Positions 39,299 to 51,405 of a DNA stretch of 56,591 nucleotides are shown piece by piece. Numbering within the stretch: the stretch's first letter is position 1; every line of letters begins with the position of its first letter. The notes beneath the pieces are model-generated. The model was not told the origin of the DNA. It saw only the letters and a program-made list of their open reading frames with translations, and did no database searches. The translations under genes were made by a program, and so were the position numbers. Source of the DNA: Pavlovales sp. CCMP2436 (taxonomy: Eukaryota > Haptophyta > Pavlovophyceae > Pavlovales); contig MU631511.1 of assembly GCA_026770615.1 (NCBI GenBank), forward strand, positions 106,619 to 163,209. Reading direction: 5' to 3'.

Positions 39299-41517
39299 CC
39301 TGACATCACGCTGGACGCCAACAGAAAAACAAACGCCGAAGCACTTGCTACTGTAAATGACCTCGTCCGCCTAATTACTGCCAGTAAGGCACGCAGTGCA
39401 CCAGGGATGGATGGGGTCCAATATCTAGCCCTAAAATTACTGCTCCAAGCCGACACGGTGGAAAAGCACGAAGTCGAAGTACACACCCTTCTCACAAACG
39501 TTCTGAATACCACGTTTAAAGAAAAGACCCTGCCAACCCAACTAGGCGCGTCGAAAATTATCTACTTCTACAAGAAAGGTGACCCCACCAAACTGTCAAA
39601 CTATAGGGGCCTCGCCCTCCAGAGCGTCATTTATAAGCTCCCCGCAGCATTCATCGCGGGCCAACTACTAGGCGCTGCGGGTCGGATGGAACTACTATCG
39701 GAACAACAGCTCGCGGCCAGAAAGAACGGCAGAGCGGCGGATCACGTAGCAGTGATGGCTGCGGCCATAGCGGAGGCCACGGCGGCAGGAAGAGAACTAC
39801 ACATCATAACGTGCGATATTCAAAAAGCTTTTGACGCCGTCCCACGCTACGCACTGTGGGAAGCTATGAAACTCCACGGCTACCCAGCCGAGACTATACG
39901 ACGAGTCGCATGCTCCAAACATGCACCGGGGCCACCGTGCGAACACAGTACGGAAGCTCAAAGGACCCTGTCACTACCACAATGGGATGCAAGCAAGGCT
40001 GCCCCCTGAGCCCGATCACCTACTGCTTATTTATGAATATGCTCCACCAACAGCTGGACAAGCATCCTGGCGGCTACCAACCGACCCCGCCACCAGGCCA
40101 CATCCACAGGAAACTGTGCACCCCACTAAAATACCAAGCGTACATGGACGATCTAGCACTCTTTGCAGAGAACGCTTGTGCAGCCCAGGCCATGATGGGG
40201 ATAGCAGACTGCTTCCTCGCGGCGTACACGATGGAATTCAACGCCAAAAAATGCTACCACACCTCAATTCTACCCAAGCTGCAAACAAATTGGGGGCCCA
40301 ATCCACCAATAGAGACAGTCAGCGACGACCGAGGCAACCCCATTCAGAAAGCTTGCATCTACCTGCCGTCAAGGGAAATAGGCGCTTCACACATTGAGGT
40401 CCCCCAGACACCACACGACAAAACGTTGAGTACCTGGGACAACCTCCTCCCCACCAATGGCAATTGGGAGGCCCAGGAACGCAAGCTCCGGATCAAACTA
40501 GCACAGGCCATGGGGAAAGTACACCTCGCCTCGAACAAGGGGGCTTGCCACACCCTCTGGGTCGCCAAGCTCTCCCAACACGAGGCAGCGTCAACACTAC
40601 CATACTACATGGGGGCATCGGATCTATCCGAAGATTTCCTAAAAACGATGCTCACAGCCATAGTCGAGGCTACACGCCTCCGATGCACACTAGGGACCCA
40701 CGTAGCAAGAGAGCGCCTGTGTGGCCCGCCAGAACGCGACGGCCTAGGGATGATCGACTCACGCGCGCAAATCGCGGGTGAAAAGGTGACCACCATGCTA
40801 CGCTTGTCGAACTCCCCAGCGGAATCCGCAACCCAGGCCCTAGCAGCACACGCACTGAGCGTCGTACAAAACGGGGCCCTGCAACAAGCCAAGGCACGAA
40901 CCATGCCCACGGCAAGAGGGACAATTAGAGGCCTGGCAGAGGCGCCCTCGGGGGAGGCGACGTGGGATCTATTCGAGAACTACGCCTGCCTGCACTCGAC
41001 ACCCATGGGCGAACTTGCCCCTGCCCTTATTCGGCCAGACTCAGGTGGCAGACCCTACAATTCAGCGAAGGCCCTCGCGGAATGGAACGCTGGGAGGACA
41101 CTCAAGCTAGCGCAACCACGCACCGGCAGCAATGCCCCCGCGCCTGGGGACACGGACAGACAATTGGAAGCATTAAGCGAAGCAGAAGAGGATATACTCC
41201 GAACAGGCGGCACCAACTTACGGGAATCGCTGATCCAAATCCGCAATGCCCTACGAGCAAACGCGAACGACCCAGCGGTGGTGACAGCAGCACAATCCCT
41301 AATCACAGATGAGTACCTAAAAGTGTTTATGATGCTCAAGACATTCCAACGTCGCAACATCTTGAGGTTAATCCTACCTGCACTCACAACGGCACTAGGC
41401 GGGCCCATGTGCTATACGTTCGTGACGCGCCACACAACACTTATCCATGCGCTCAGACATCGCCCACCGACGTCAGAAAAACCGCAATTGTGCGGCTACC
41501 ACGTCACGTCGGGGTAG
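39299..41517 (+). pseudogene. Copy C reverse transcriptase
   Basis: Fingers/palm: SAPGMDGVQ, KGDPTKLSNYRGLALQSV, motif A ITCDIQKAFDAVP, motif B GCKQGCPLSPITYCLFMN, motif C YMDDLALFAENA, then thumb and connection. A one-base deletion near 39905 (compare copy B, RRVRMLQTCTG) shifts frame between motifs A and B. A stop at 41515-41517 follows a 5-bp duplication (ACGTC) at the RNase H border. Confidence 0.9.
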
Positions 41518-42437
41518 ACGGCTCACATATCAAACCCGAAGGGAGCGAACCGGCGCGAGCAGCCGGCGCAGCGTGCTTCTACGCACTCTCCCCAGGCCAG
41601 ACCAGATACGAGGCACCCACCCCAGAGGCATACATCCTAACCTGCACCTTCTCGGGAGATCAGACGGTTGTCAACGCAGAGTGTAATGCAGTCACACTTG
41701 CCCTACAGGCCCTGACCTACGAGCCTTTCTTACACATAGGATGGGACCACGACACAGGCGTTAAACGCCTCGCCTGGCATGAACAGCACCCTGACCTCCG
41801 CCCCCCACCACACGGGCTACGGGACCCCTCAAGCTACGACGCAAACCCTCACTTCTACCGCCTACTAACCCTCAAAAAACGGGACGAGGCAGCGGTAAGC
41901 ATCAGAATCGTGACCTACACTAAGGCTCATACCGAATCTGATGATGACATAGCCAAAATTCTGAGCGACCATGGGGCTGTGCGGTACGATACCGCCTCAC
42001 AAGCCAGAGTGGTGACAGCGGACGCGCTCAGGAAAGTCACACGGCTCTTCATCCCCACCGCAGAACGGCAACGCAGACCACAGGATGAGCTCCTCCCACA
42101 CCAACAACCCAGGGACACCCTAAAATTCGTACAAAACGCACTGAGTGACTGGGGGTCAAAGGCAGTAGCGGTCCGCCGGGAACCCGCCACAGTACAGCTC
42201 ACCCCAAACACACTCACGGCCCACAACTGGGCAATCGCAGCCTCAGCGAGCGGGGACGTCATCACATCCGACCTGCAAGCGGCACGATACGCCGTAATAG
42301 ATAGAGTCACAAGGGGCCGGCTGGAGCAGAGAGGCCCCGTCAAACAGGCCCCGGGCACAGGACGGATGGCCAATGTAGAAGACATCTGGTCAAAAGAGAG
42401 CACGGTGGCACTGCGTTTACCAAGCGGCAGGGGCTGA
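41500..42437 (+). pseudogene. Copy C RNase H domain
   Basis: VGVDGSHIKPEGSEPARAAG (first Asp), TVVNAECNAVTLALQAL (Glu), HIGWDHDTG (Asp) and YTKAHTESDDDIAKIL (His/Asp) give the four RNase H positions in order. The frame runs to TGA 42437 and then shifts. Confidence 0.8.
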
Positions 42438-42463
42438 AGGTACTCGGAAAAGTACACCAACAC

Positions 42464-44316
42464 ATGGCCAGATTAGTCCTCGGGTCATATCGACACAACG
42501 CCGAGTGGGCAGAGGAATGGGCCCAGGACCACACTACCACTCCGCCGATGGCCTCAATTGAGATAACAATAGACGGAAAACCTGAGAAAATGAGCACCTC
42601 CTGCCCCCTGTGCAAGGCACCCGGTCCATCTGATACCAAACACCACCTGTACCACGAGTGTCCGTCAACGGCCGAGCTCCGCCAAGATCTCCACGACGCA
42701 CTCTGCACCGAGCTGGCACCACGACTGGGGATCCCAAAATCAAAAAGAGTGGCAACACACATGATCGCTAGGCCAGATTACTACACCGGACGGGTCGGTA
42801 TGAGCATCAAGGAAGAGCTCGCGAAAGACAGCGAGGGAGACCCCCCAAGCACGGCGGTTTAAGCTTTACGCTTATACACCATAGCCTCGAGATGCACAAC
42901 CTGCGCGAAGCCGCAATCGAGGCATCCGCTGCGGCAACCAAGGATAAGATCTCCATATACGACGCGAAAAAGTTCAAGATGGCCTGGTGGGCCGCACAGA
43001 CGGCCGAGAGGGCAGCCAAGAAAAAGACACAGGTGTGGGCAACCATACCCGCGGGGAAAAAACAGCAGCGAACGCCCCACCCCCCGCCGCTCGCGCGGAC
43101 AACGCCGCACTACGCCCACCCGCTACCCGCGGTACCTCTCCAGGCCATACGCGCAGAGCCACACAAGCGCGTGCGAGGCCCGGACATCCCGACCACTCCG
43201 CAGAAACCGACACCAAACATGCCCCCAACGCCACCAGCAAGGGCCCTACCCGCTACACAACACGAGGCCACACCAAGCCCGCCAGGCAAACGCGCAGTGA
43301 GCCAGGCCAAGCCTGCTCCGACGCAGAGGCTGCCTCCAGCCACGCCTCTAGCGCCGCCAGCATCAGCCATACCCATAGAATACGAGGCCACCGTACCAGC
43401 TCATCCATGCGCCCACCCAATGAGCCCGGACAAACCTGCCACAAACTCGCGCATTACGCGCTCAGCGTCCAAAAGGGCCTCCGATGCCAACCAGGCCACA
43501 GTACACCAAGCCGCCAGTGACAAACGCCCCAAACCCAAACAGGAGCCAGCAAGCCCAAAATCAACCCTAGCTGCGCCCCGCAAGCGCACTCCGCAGAACC
43601 CGACACCAAACATGCCCCCAACGCCACCAGCACGGGCCCTACCCGTGACACAACGCGAGGCCACACCACCAAACATGCCTCCAACGCCACCAGCAAGGGC
43701 CCTACCCGCTACACAACACGAGGCCACACCAAGCCCGCCAGGCAAACGCGCATTGAGCCAGGCCAAGCCTGCCCCGCCGCAGAGGCCGCCTCCAGCCACT
43801 CCTCTAGCGCCGCCAGCATCGGCCATACCCATAGAATACGAGGCCACCGTACCAGCTCATCCATGCGCCCGCCCAATGAGCCCGGACAAACCTGCCACAA
43901 ACTCGCGCATGACGCGCTTAGCGTCCAAAAGGGCCCCCGATGCCAACCAGGCAACAGTACACCAAGCTGCCAGTGACAAACGCCCCAAACCCAAACAGGA
44001 GCCAGCGAGCCCAAAATCAACCCTAGCCGCGCCCCGCAAGCGCACACCGAGCCAGGGCATTCCTGCCGAGCCACAGAAGTCGGCTCCAGCCACCCCCCCA
44101 CTGCCACCAGCACCGGCCATACCCACCGTACAATACGAGGCCATACCTCAACGCGTGATGCGCTCATCCAAATGCAAACAGGAGCCAGCAAGCCCAGAAT
44201 CCATCCAACACCCCAAAAAGAAGGCGCGTCAGATACGCAATTGGGAAGGAAAATGCCCTGAACCAAAACCCAATACCACTGAGCCCGAGGCCCACCCCAG
44301 CGAAGGGGTGGGGTAG
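42464..44316 (+). pseudogene. Copy C zinc finger and Pro/Ala/Lys-rich tail
   Basis: STSCPLCKAPGPSDTKHHLYHEC is a Cys2-His-type cluster. After a frameshift near 42862 the tail runs 42892-44316: Pro/Ala-rich with nuclear-localisation-like clusters, and a tandem duplication of about 459 bp (units starting 43213 and 43672, each with NMPPTPPARALPATQHEA). Probably a nucleic-acid-binding domain; inference. Confidence 0.75.
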
Positions 44317-44655
44317 ACCAGGCCCCAGCAAAAGCCTCCCACTTTGTGGTTCTTGCCCCTCGTGGGCAAGAATCACACTGTGGGATAATGGCCGTCGGAG
44401 TATAGTTGTCTGTGTTATGGCGCTACAGGATTGTCGCGTGCGCAGGCGTGCGGCAGCTCGAGCGCTCGAGATGCAGAGGAGTTCGGTCAGCAGCAAATCA
44501 GTCGAGCAGCGTCGATTGGCGTTCTGTTGATCAGACTCAGCGGTGGGGACGGTATCCGGTGTGCTCGGAAAGTTTCCCTGATCCGAGTGTTTTTCAACGC
44601 TCGGGTTCGGGTTTCAGAACCATTCGGGGGCGGACGTATAACTAGAAATTTACAC
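44317..44655 (+). repeat. Family 3' UTR with two stem-loops
   Basis: Stem-loop 1: TTCTTGCCC CTCGT GGGCAAGAA, right after the stop. Stem-loop 2: CCGAGTGTT TTTC AACGCTCGG near the end. In copies A, B, D and 27717 stem-loop 2 has different bases but still pairs (TGAGTGTT/AACACTTA). Confidence 0.8.
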
Positions 44656-44829
44656 AGTAAACAATGTGCACACAAAAAATTAAACTAATTTTATACATAA
44701 TTCAATTAAGAAACTGAGCGCCCGCTTTTAAAAATAGTCGACGCTCGACCTGACTTCGCCATTCGACTTCGCCAATCAACTTCGCCGTCCATCATTTTGG
44801 TGCGCTGAGCGGCGGGGCGAGGAGAGGCC

Positions 44830-47800
44830 ATGCCTGTGCACGAGGAGTTCGCGAAAACCGCCCTGCACCCATTCGCCAAGATTTTGGCGCGGCACCCGAT
44901 CAAGATCCTCGCGAGCCAGTATGCAATCTACCTGGGCGTCGTGGGCATCCTGAACGTGGACGTGCGCGCGGCGTGTGCACTCCCCTCCTCCCCGCGCGTG
45001 GTCTCGCCCAATCGGCGAGCAGGGTCTGAGTTCGCGTGCGAGCTCACGGATGCACCCGCCCCCGCCCCCGCCCCCACCCACCCTGCGCGTGTGCAGCTGA
45101 GCTTCGGCGTGCCGGCCGGTCGAACGGCCTACAGCCCGGCTAATGCCATCGAGACTTTCCGGATGGACATGTACCTGAACGCACATGACGAGGTGCGTTG
45201 CCCTTGCGCGGGCTATCGAGCTGAACGCACTCGCACATACGCCTCCACTCACGTGCCCCGGTCTCGCCTGCAGGTGTACGTGAAGGCGGGAGAGACGGAG
45301 CGGAATGTGATCGCTTCGGTCGGAGTCTCGCTCTTCTTCGAGATGCTCGCGCCCAACGGCGACTCCGACACCAGCATGGCGTTTTTCACAGAGCACAACC
45401 TGCAGCTCATACGAAGAGCGCAGCTCCTCGTTGAGACACGTATCACTGCCTGCGCTGCCCCGTCGAGACGCCAAGCTCGTGCACGATCGCGGGCAGCGCC
45501 GTCGTCGCGGCCACCGCGCTCGTCACCGCGCTCGCTGACGCCAACTTTGCCGATTTGGACGCCGCCGCGACGGCTGCCTCGCAGGCCACGATTGCGCTCT
45601 GCAACGTGGTCTCGAAGACGTGCAGCATCGCCACTTGCGCCTCCGCGGTGAGCACGCTCGTCGCGGCGGACGCGCACCTCGGATCGGACCTCACGGCGAT
45701 GCAGACCAAGGCAACAACCTGCGTGCTCGCGGGCTCAACGCAATCTCGCGGCGGACTCCGTGCTACAATTCCCGGCTGCGACGACGCAACGGAGCGCAAG
45801 CCAAAGTGCCAGCGCGCCTACAGCTTCCTCAACTACTTTTACGACGACGACGGCAAGCGCAACAGCCGGTCCATCGCCAGCGCGTTCGGCAAAATGGAGG
45901 ACGAGATCGACGCGCCTGCCCCGAAGGAGCTCAACTCGCGCACCGCGTGGGGTCCCGCCTCCTACAACCTGCCAAGCTACTACAATTTGGGCGATAAGCG
46001 CGCGCATACCTTCCGGCTCAGCATCCCGCTAGGCCTGCCGCTCGACGGCTACGCGGACGAGTACGACCGCGCCGACGAGCAGGAGGACCTGCTGGCCGCA
46101 TGTATGCGTATTGCTGTCCTAGCCCACTGCCTGGCCTCTGCCAGTCTGATCGCCAGACGGCTGCCTCTGACTGTCCTCTCTAACTGTCTGACCCCCCCTC
46201 CCCCCCACTTCCCCCCCCGACCAGACATAACGACGATTTGGCCAGCCATCGAAAAGCTGCGAGTAGAGTACGAGGTGGCGGGCGAGCCGATGGCGCTGCG
46301 CTGGATCGGCTCGGGCGAAGTGCTCAACGGATTCTTCATGTCGTTTCTAAGGCGCGACATCCTCTTCGCAGGCGAAGCGTTGTGGTTTGTGATACTCTTC
46401 ACGATCACGTGCGTCCTATCTAGTTCCAAGCCCTGTCCGAACCATCACCTTACCCCTTGGCTATGCGCGCGGACCTCACTTGGCCCGTTATTGTAATGTA
46501 TTGTATACTGTATATGCGACCTACTTGCCAGGCGCATGCGCTCGATCTGGGTGGCGGCCCTCTGCATGGTGGGCGTGGTCCTCAGCTTCGCGGATGCCTG
46601 CTTCTGGATGATCGTAGGCACGTTCTTGCCCGCGCTGCGCCTGCGCCGACCCGCCCACTGCACTCACCCACCTCCCCTGCCCCCTTGCCCCTGCAGTCTG
46701 CGGCATTTCTTATTTTGACCCTCTCAACGTCTTACTGCTGTTCATCCTCTTGGGCCTGGGTGCCGACGGAATCTTCATCGTTTTTGATACGTGGGATCAG
46801 AGCCGCGAAGCGCTGCCCTACTGGACGGAGCTCCACGGCGACGAGGGTGCCGCCTACCGCATGTACTACGACTGGAAAAAGTCGCCCAAAGCGATGATGG
46901 CGACCAACCTCACTACCGCGCTCGCCTTCGTCTCCAACGTGCGCTCGCCCATAGTCCCCAGGTGAGTATGCTCATGCCTAACCCCAACTCTGAACCCGTT
47001 CCTATCCTATGACTAAACCCCACTTCTAATGCCTTTCCCCATTCAAATACCCAACTAGTTCGGCATTTGGCGTCCTCGCGACCTTCGCCATCTTGCACAA
47101 CTTCGCGCTCGACACGATCGCAGTGCCGTGCATCGTAAGCGTGCCACGTCTCCACCTTAGTCGGCTGCGCAGAAGCTCACTGCCCCCACACTCCCTCCAC
47201 TCCTGCCCACAACAACTCCGCAGGTGCACATCTGGGAGACCTACCTGCGCAAAAATCACCACTGCTGCTGCGTGCCACGCAAGCCCGGCGACATCTGGGC
47301 CTCCGACTGGCCGTTTCCCTGCTCGGTGCGATGCGGCGTCGCCGGCGCAAGCTCGCCGCCACCCATAGCGTCGGCCCCGTTGAGCCCGCCACGGAGCCAA
47401 CCGCCGGCGGCAAGGCAAGCGCCGCCAGCAAGGCGTAGCCGCAGAGCACGTGCCAAGCAGCACCGGGCGCTTCTTCAAGGAGCGCTACGCGCCTTTCATC
47501 CTGCGCTTCCGCTTCCTGGTGCTCCTCGTCTGCCTTGCGTTCGTCGGCGTATTCGGCTACTTCGCTTCGCAGCTGCAGGCATCAAAGGAGGCTCCCCAGT
47601 TCCTGTCCGACCGCCACCCAATGTGACTCTACGCCTCCCTCTATCTGTACTCGTCACAGCCCTTGCGCTGTCTATACACCCTCCACCCTTTGCGTGCTCC
47701 TGCTGACTGCATCTCTGTGATGCTGATACTGCTGACATGTGGCGCGCGATCCTCAGCGTGCGCGACGGCTGGCTGGAGACCGACACGGACGAGCACACCG

Positions 47801-49278
47801 AGCTCTACCTGGTGTGGGGCGTCGCCGCAAACGACGACGGCAAGTTCACCAAGTACCAGTTTGGCACGCCCGAGTGCGACATGGGCACGTGCGGGCGGGT
47901 CGTCTGGGACGAAGATTTTGACCCATCGCCCACCAAGGTGCAGACGTATCTCCTGGACACGTGCGACGAGGCGGCCAAGATCGAGTCGACCGGTGAGAAT
48001 GTGAGCGCTGTCCTATGTGGCCTCTATGTGACCCCTCTCTAGAGACACCTGACTGCTTGCGCTGGACTGTCCTCTTCCTATCCGTACTTGCCACCACCCC
48101 TCCCCCTCCCGCCCACCTTCCATATCTGTTTTCAAGGCGCGGACTTCATCAACGACAAGACGATCAAGCACTGCCTGATGAAAAACTTCAAGAGCTGGCT
48201 AAAGGAGGACTCGATCAGTTTTCCGATAGAGGATAGCGACAACTTCTGGGAGAAGATGCAAGAGTACCTTGCGGCTCCAACGACGGACGACTCCGCCGGG
48301 GCTGGCTACGACTACGTGCGCTGCAAGCTCACCAAGATGAGACATGCGGGCAGCAAGCGCATGTACTTTTTGATATCATCGGTGGAGACGTTCAACCCGA
48401 CCCTATTCTACGCCGTGCCCACCGTGCGATCGTCGCATGCGGCCGCCAACGCCTTCGAAACCGAGCGCAACGCAGACAAACCCGATGAAGCCACTAACTT
48501 CTTCGTCACGACCAGCTCGGGCCTCTTCACGTCCATGCGCATGCAGCAGGCCTACATCTCCTCCACGTTTAGCGGCGTGCTGATGGCGCTCGGGCTCGCG
48601 CTCGGGTCTCTCGTGCTCTTTATCGGCAACCTCGTGACCGCCTTTCTCGCCTTCTTGTCGATCTGCAGCGTCGTGTGCTGCACGCTCGGGCTGATGGTGA
48701 TGCTCGACTGGCAGATCGGACCTATCGAGGCCATCTGCGCGACAATCGTCGTCGGGTTCAGCGTGGATTACATCGTGCACTACGCGCTCTCCTACACGGA
48801 GGCACCCGAGTGCACGCGCGTCGGGCGCCTCACGCGCGCGCTCGTGGACGTGGGCATCAGCGTGCTCAGCGGTGCGATCACGACCATGGGCGCATCGGCC
48901 TTCCTCCTCGCCACACGCGTCCAGTTCCTCTTCAAGTTTGGTGTGTGGGCTCGTCAGCAACAGCATCGTCCAGTCAGTACCCCAGTCGTTGCTCCAGTCA
49001 GTGCCCCCCCTCCCTTCCCCTCTCGCCCTGCACCGCCAACACTGACTGACCCCCCCCCAACACACACAGGCGTCTTTATGCTGGGGACTGTCGCCTTCTT
49101 CATTCTCGCGGCCAACTTCCTCTTCGCCTCGCTTATGGCGATCCTCGGGCCGGAAAGGGACTTTGGCTCCCTGTCCGCGTCCCTGCGCCGCGCCCGCAAC
49201 TGTCGCAAGTCGGTGGAGGAAGGCGCGTCGGCCGGCGCTCGGGGGTCCGGCCAATCAGGCCACTACGCCACAAGCTGA
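44830..49278 (+). CDS. Dispatched/Patched-like RND transporter with sterol-sensing domain
   Basis: ATG 44830. Exons: 44830-44961, 45097-45192, 45274-46101, 46225-46408, 46532-46617, 46697-46961, 47059-47134, 47224-~47622 (may hide an intron), 47757-47992, 48137-48940, 49070-49278. A first transmembrane helix and Cys-containing loop precede the sterol-sensing domain (helix starts at WFVILFTIT; GLGADGIFIVFDTWDQS; TNLTTALAFVSN). A second lumenal loop and the second helix set follow (SGVLMALGLALGSLVLFIG, GFSVDYIVHYALSY, FKFG|VFMLGTVAFF). RND proteins of this type export lipids or sterols using ion gradients. The usual GADD of TM4 reads GADG. Frame breaks near 45435 and 47330-47460 are not explained by clean introns. 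The donor at 46618 is GC. Confidence 0.8.
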
Positions 49279-49446
49279 GGTAGACCCCGCTATGTATGCT
49301 TGAGGCAGCCCACAAGCCCTGTCTCTGATGAGGAAACCCCGCTCGCCCAAGGCAGCATCATATCGCCACCACTTGTCACGAGACTTGCAGACCGTCTAAA
49401 TGCACAGAATTGCAATTATAATACCCATGCCTTCACATGTACAATA
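49279..49446. other. 3' flank of the Dispatched-like gene
   Basis: Short AT-richer stretch, presumably 3' UTR; no other feature. Confidence 0.5.
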
Positions 49447-49880
49447 GTGTGTAAATATCTAGAAATACGTCCGTCCTCTGACAGGTCTCCACAGGGCCCA
49501 AGCGTCGAGAAATACTCGGATCAAGGGACCTTAGCAGAGCACACGGATCCCGTCCTCACCGCTAAGGCTGATCAGACACACGACAACTGACGACTCTCTG
49601 AGTGGCGCGCGCTGACCGGCCGCTGCTGCCTTTCGCTCGTCTCAAAATGCAGCTCACCTAATGCGCACATGCCGCACCTGTAGCACATATAAAAACAGAC
49701 TAATAAACTCCGGCAGCCTGTATCCCACCGCGTGCTTCTTGTCCACGAGGGGCAAGAATCACACGGTGGGGGGCTTATTGTGGTCCCGGTCTACCCCACC
49801 CCCTAAGGGTGGTGAGCCTCGGGCTCGATATGTTGGGGTGTGTTTTCGGGGCATTGTTCTTCGCTCTTGCGCTTTTGGCG
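49447..49880 (-). mobile_element. Non-LTR family, copy F (3' UTR and ORF end)
   Basis: The minus strand shows the family end (GTGTAAATATCTAGAAATAC reversed), the terminal stem-loop in diverged form, and a GATTCTTGCCCCTCGTGGAC hairpin like copy C. The ORF end is near 49800 (CCCACCCC...AGGCTCACC). The subfamily is closer to copy C than to A/B. Confidence 0.85.
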
Positions 49881-49906
49881 TGCATCTGCGGGTGTGGCTT
49901 CGGTAC

Positions 49907-49975
49907 TAGCGGCTCAGCATGGTTCAACAGGTGGTGTTCTTTCACAGACTTGGTCCACATCAGACATTAGTCCTG
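49907..49975 (-). mobile_element. SINE-like 3' end (CCATGCTGAGCCGCTA family)
   Basis: TAGCGGCTCAGCATGGTTCA plus about 45 bp matches 28151-28215. The minus strand is the likely sense. Confidence 0.7.
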
Positions 49976-50149
49976 GCAGCAGGGGTGGTAGAGGTGAAGT
50001 TGGTAAAGAAGTTGTTGCAGATGCCGCAGGCTTCCCTCCCCCCCCGGTCAATATAATGCTTGCTTGTTGGCTTGTTGTCGTTACTTCAGCTATGAGCCTA
50101 GATGGGCCGCTCAGGAGGGCCAGACCAAGTGTGGCCAGGTACTAAATAA

Positions 50150-51400
50150 CTAAGCATCGATGATAACTAAGCCACAACGCCGACCGGGGCGCATGCCTCG
50201 GCCGCGGCGACAGGGCACACGCACATATGCATCGTAGCAGTTACTACTAGCTTTATTTAGAAATTAGTACAAGGCTGACTTCCAGGAATTAGTACTTGGA
50301 AACGCGTCACCAAAAATAAACATCATTATTTATTTAGAAATTAGTACAGACCCAGTCGCCGACGCGGGCCGTCAGCGCACCACCAGTCGCCGCGGGGCAG
50401 GCGGCACGGTCGAGCGCGAGCGTAAGCGCGCTCTCAACGCTCATATCGCCGGGATCGCCCCAGCTCGTGGCGCTGCGGATATCGGTCCGCGCCGTTCGCT
50501 TGGGCGTTGGCGACGGCGAGTGCGCACACACACACAAAAACCCGTTCTCACTGCAAGCCAATCGGGCGGGCCCTGCTCCGGCGAGGGCAGCACACCCGCC
50601 GCGGTGAGCGTGCAGAACGCCTGCGGGCTGCAGGTTGGCGACGGTAGCGACGCCGGCGGCCACGAGTGAAATAGCCAAACAAAGCCGTGGCGACTGCACT
50701 GTCCGTCTCCATCGCCTCGCCCACCCGCACTAACTAAGCGCCCGTGGGCATAAAGAGTGTTAGGTTTTAGCAGATTCTGACCTGGCAACCTAAAAGATAC
50801 TCAGCTCAAAATGACAGCGACGGTGGATAACTACGTTTAATGGGGTCGAAATCCGAATTAGTGGCGCGATTTCGCACTAGGGAGGGGGAAAAGCTTTAGG
50901 CGGGACGAGGAGATAGACATTGTTCGCCCCTTCGCGCTAAGTGTCAATAGCTGTTGTCGAATAGAGCCCTCCTCGACGGTCGGAGCCCACCTCGTGTGCC
51001 TCTCGTGTGCCTCTGGGGTCGACAACATTCTAAAGGTAACTAACATTTCTGATTCTCAGCGTTCGGAAGCGAAAAGAAAGTCATGGTTGCCGAAGTGGTA
51101 CACAAAAGTTAGGTGCAGATTCGTTAATGGGGCGCCGCCCCACTCACGAATCTACAACTAACTTTTGTGTACCACCTCCGGTTCATGAGTTGCTCCAGAG
51201 GTTTTCACCGGATTATTTCGGAATTTTCCCCGAATTGGACAGTTAATCGGATTTCGACTCAATGCGCACATAGTAATACACCGCAGTAACTTGTTGAGTA
51301 ACTTATTGAGTTGTACTTTAAATTGTATTATTTATTTTAATAGTTACACATTTAATACGGTTCGGATCATCGGGACGGATGCAGGCGCGGCGCCCATCAT
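50150..51400. other. Intergenic stretch with an uncertain minus-strand frame and a long hairpin
   Basis: A direct repeat TTTATTTAGAAATTAGTACA occurs at 50253 and 50329. The minus-strand frame 50334-50699 would encode a signal-peptide-like start (LCLAISLVAAGVATVA) and a Cys-containing region ending DWVCTNF-stop at the second repeat, but it has no ATG. A possible exon only. Confidence 0.3.
51095..51175. repeat. Long hairpin / MITE-like inverted repeat
   Basis: A 40-bp arm (starts GTGGTACACAAAAGTTAG, 51095-51134) pairs with 51136-51175 at 36 of 40 positions, with almost no loop. Flanks read CCGAA/CTCCGG. It resembles the hairpins at 2716-2888 in kind but not in sequence. Confidence 0.8.
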
Positions 51401-51405
51401 ATATC

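Larger units (their letters stand above)
38822..44655 (+). mobile_element. Non-LTR retrotransposon family, copy C (nearly full-length 3' half)
   Basis: The most complete copy: a pre-RT region (38822-39298), reverse transcriptase (39299-41517), RNase H (41500-42437), a CCHC/CCHH-like zinc finger (42590-42670), a Pro/Ala-rich basic tail (42892-44316), and a 3' UTR with two hairpins ending ACTAGAAATTTACAC at about 44655. No poly(A) tail. By order (RT, RNase H, zinc finger) it recalls I/Tad-like LINEs, but the zinc finger after RNase H and the long tail are unusual. At least four frameshifts relative to copy B make it inactive. Confidence 0.9.
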
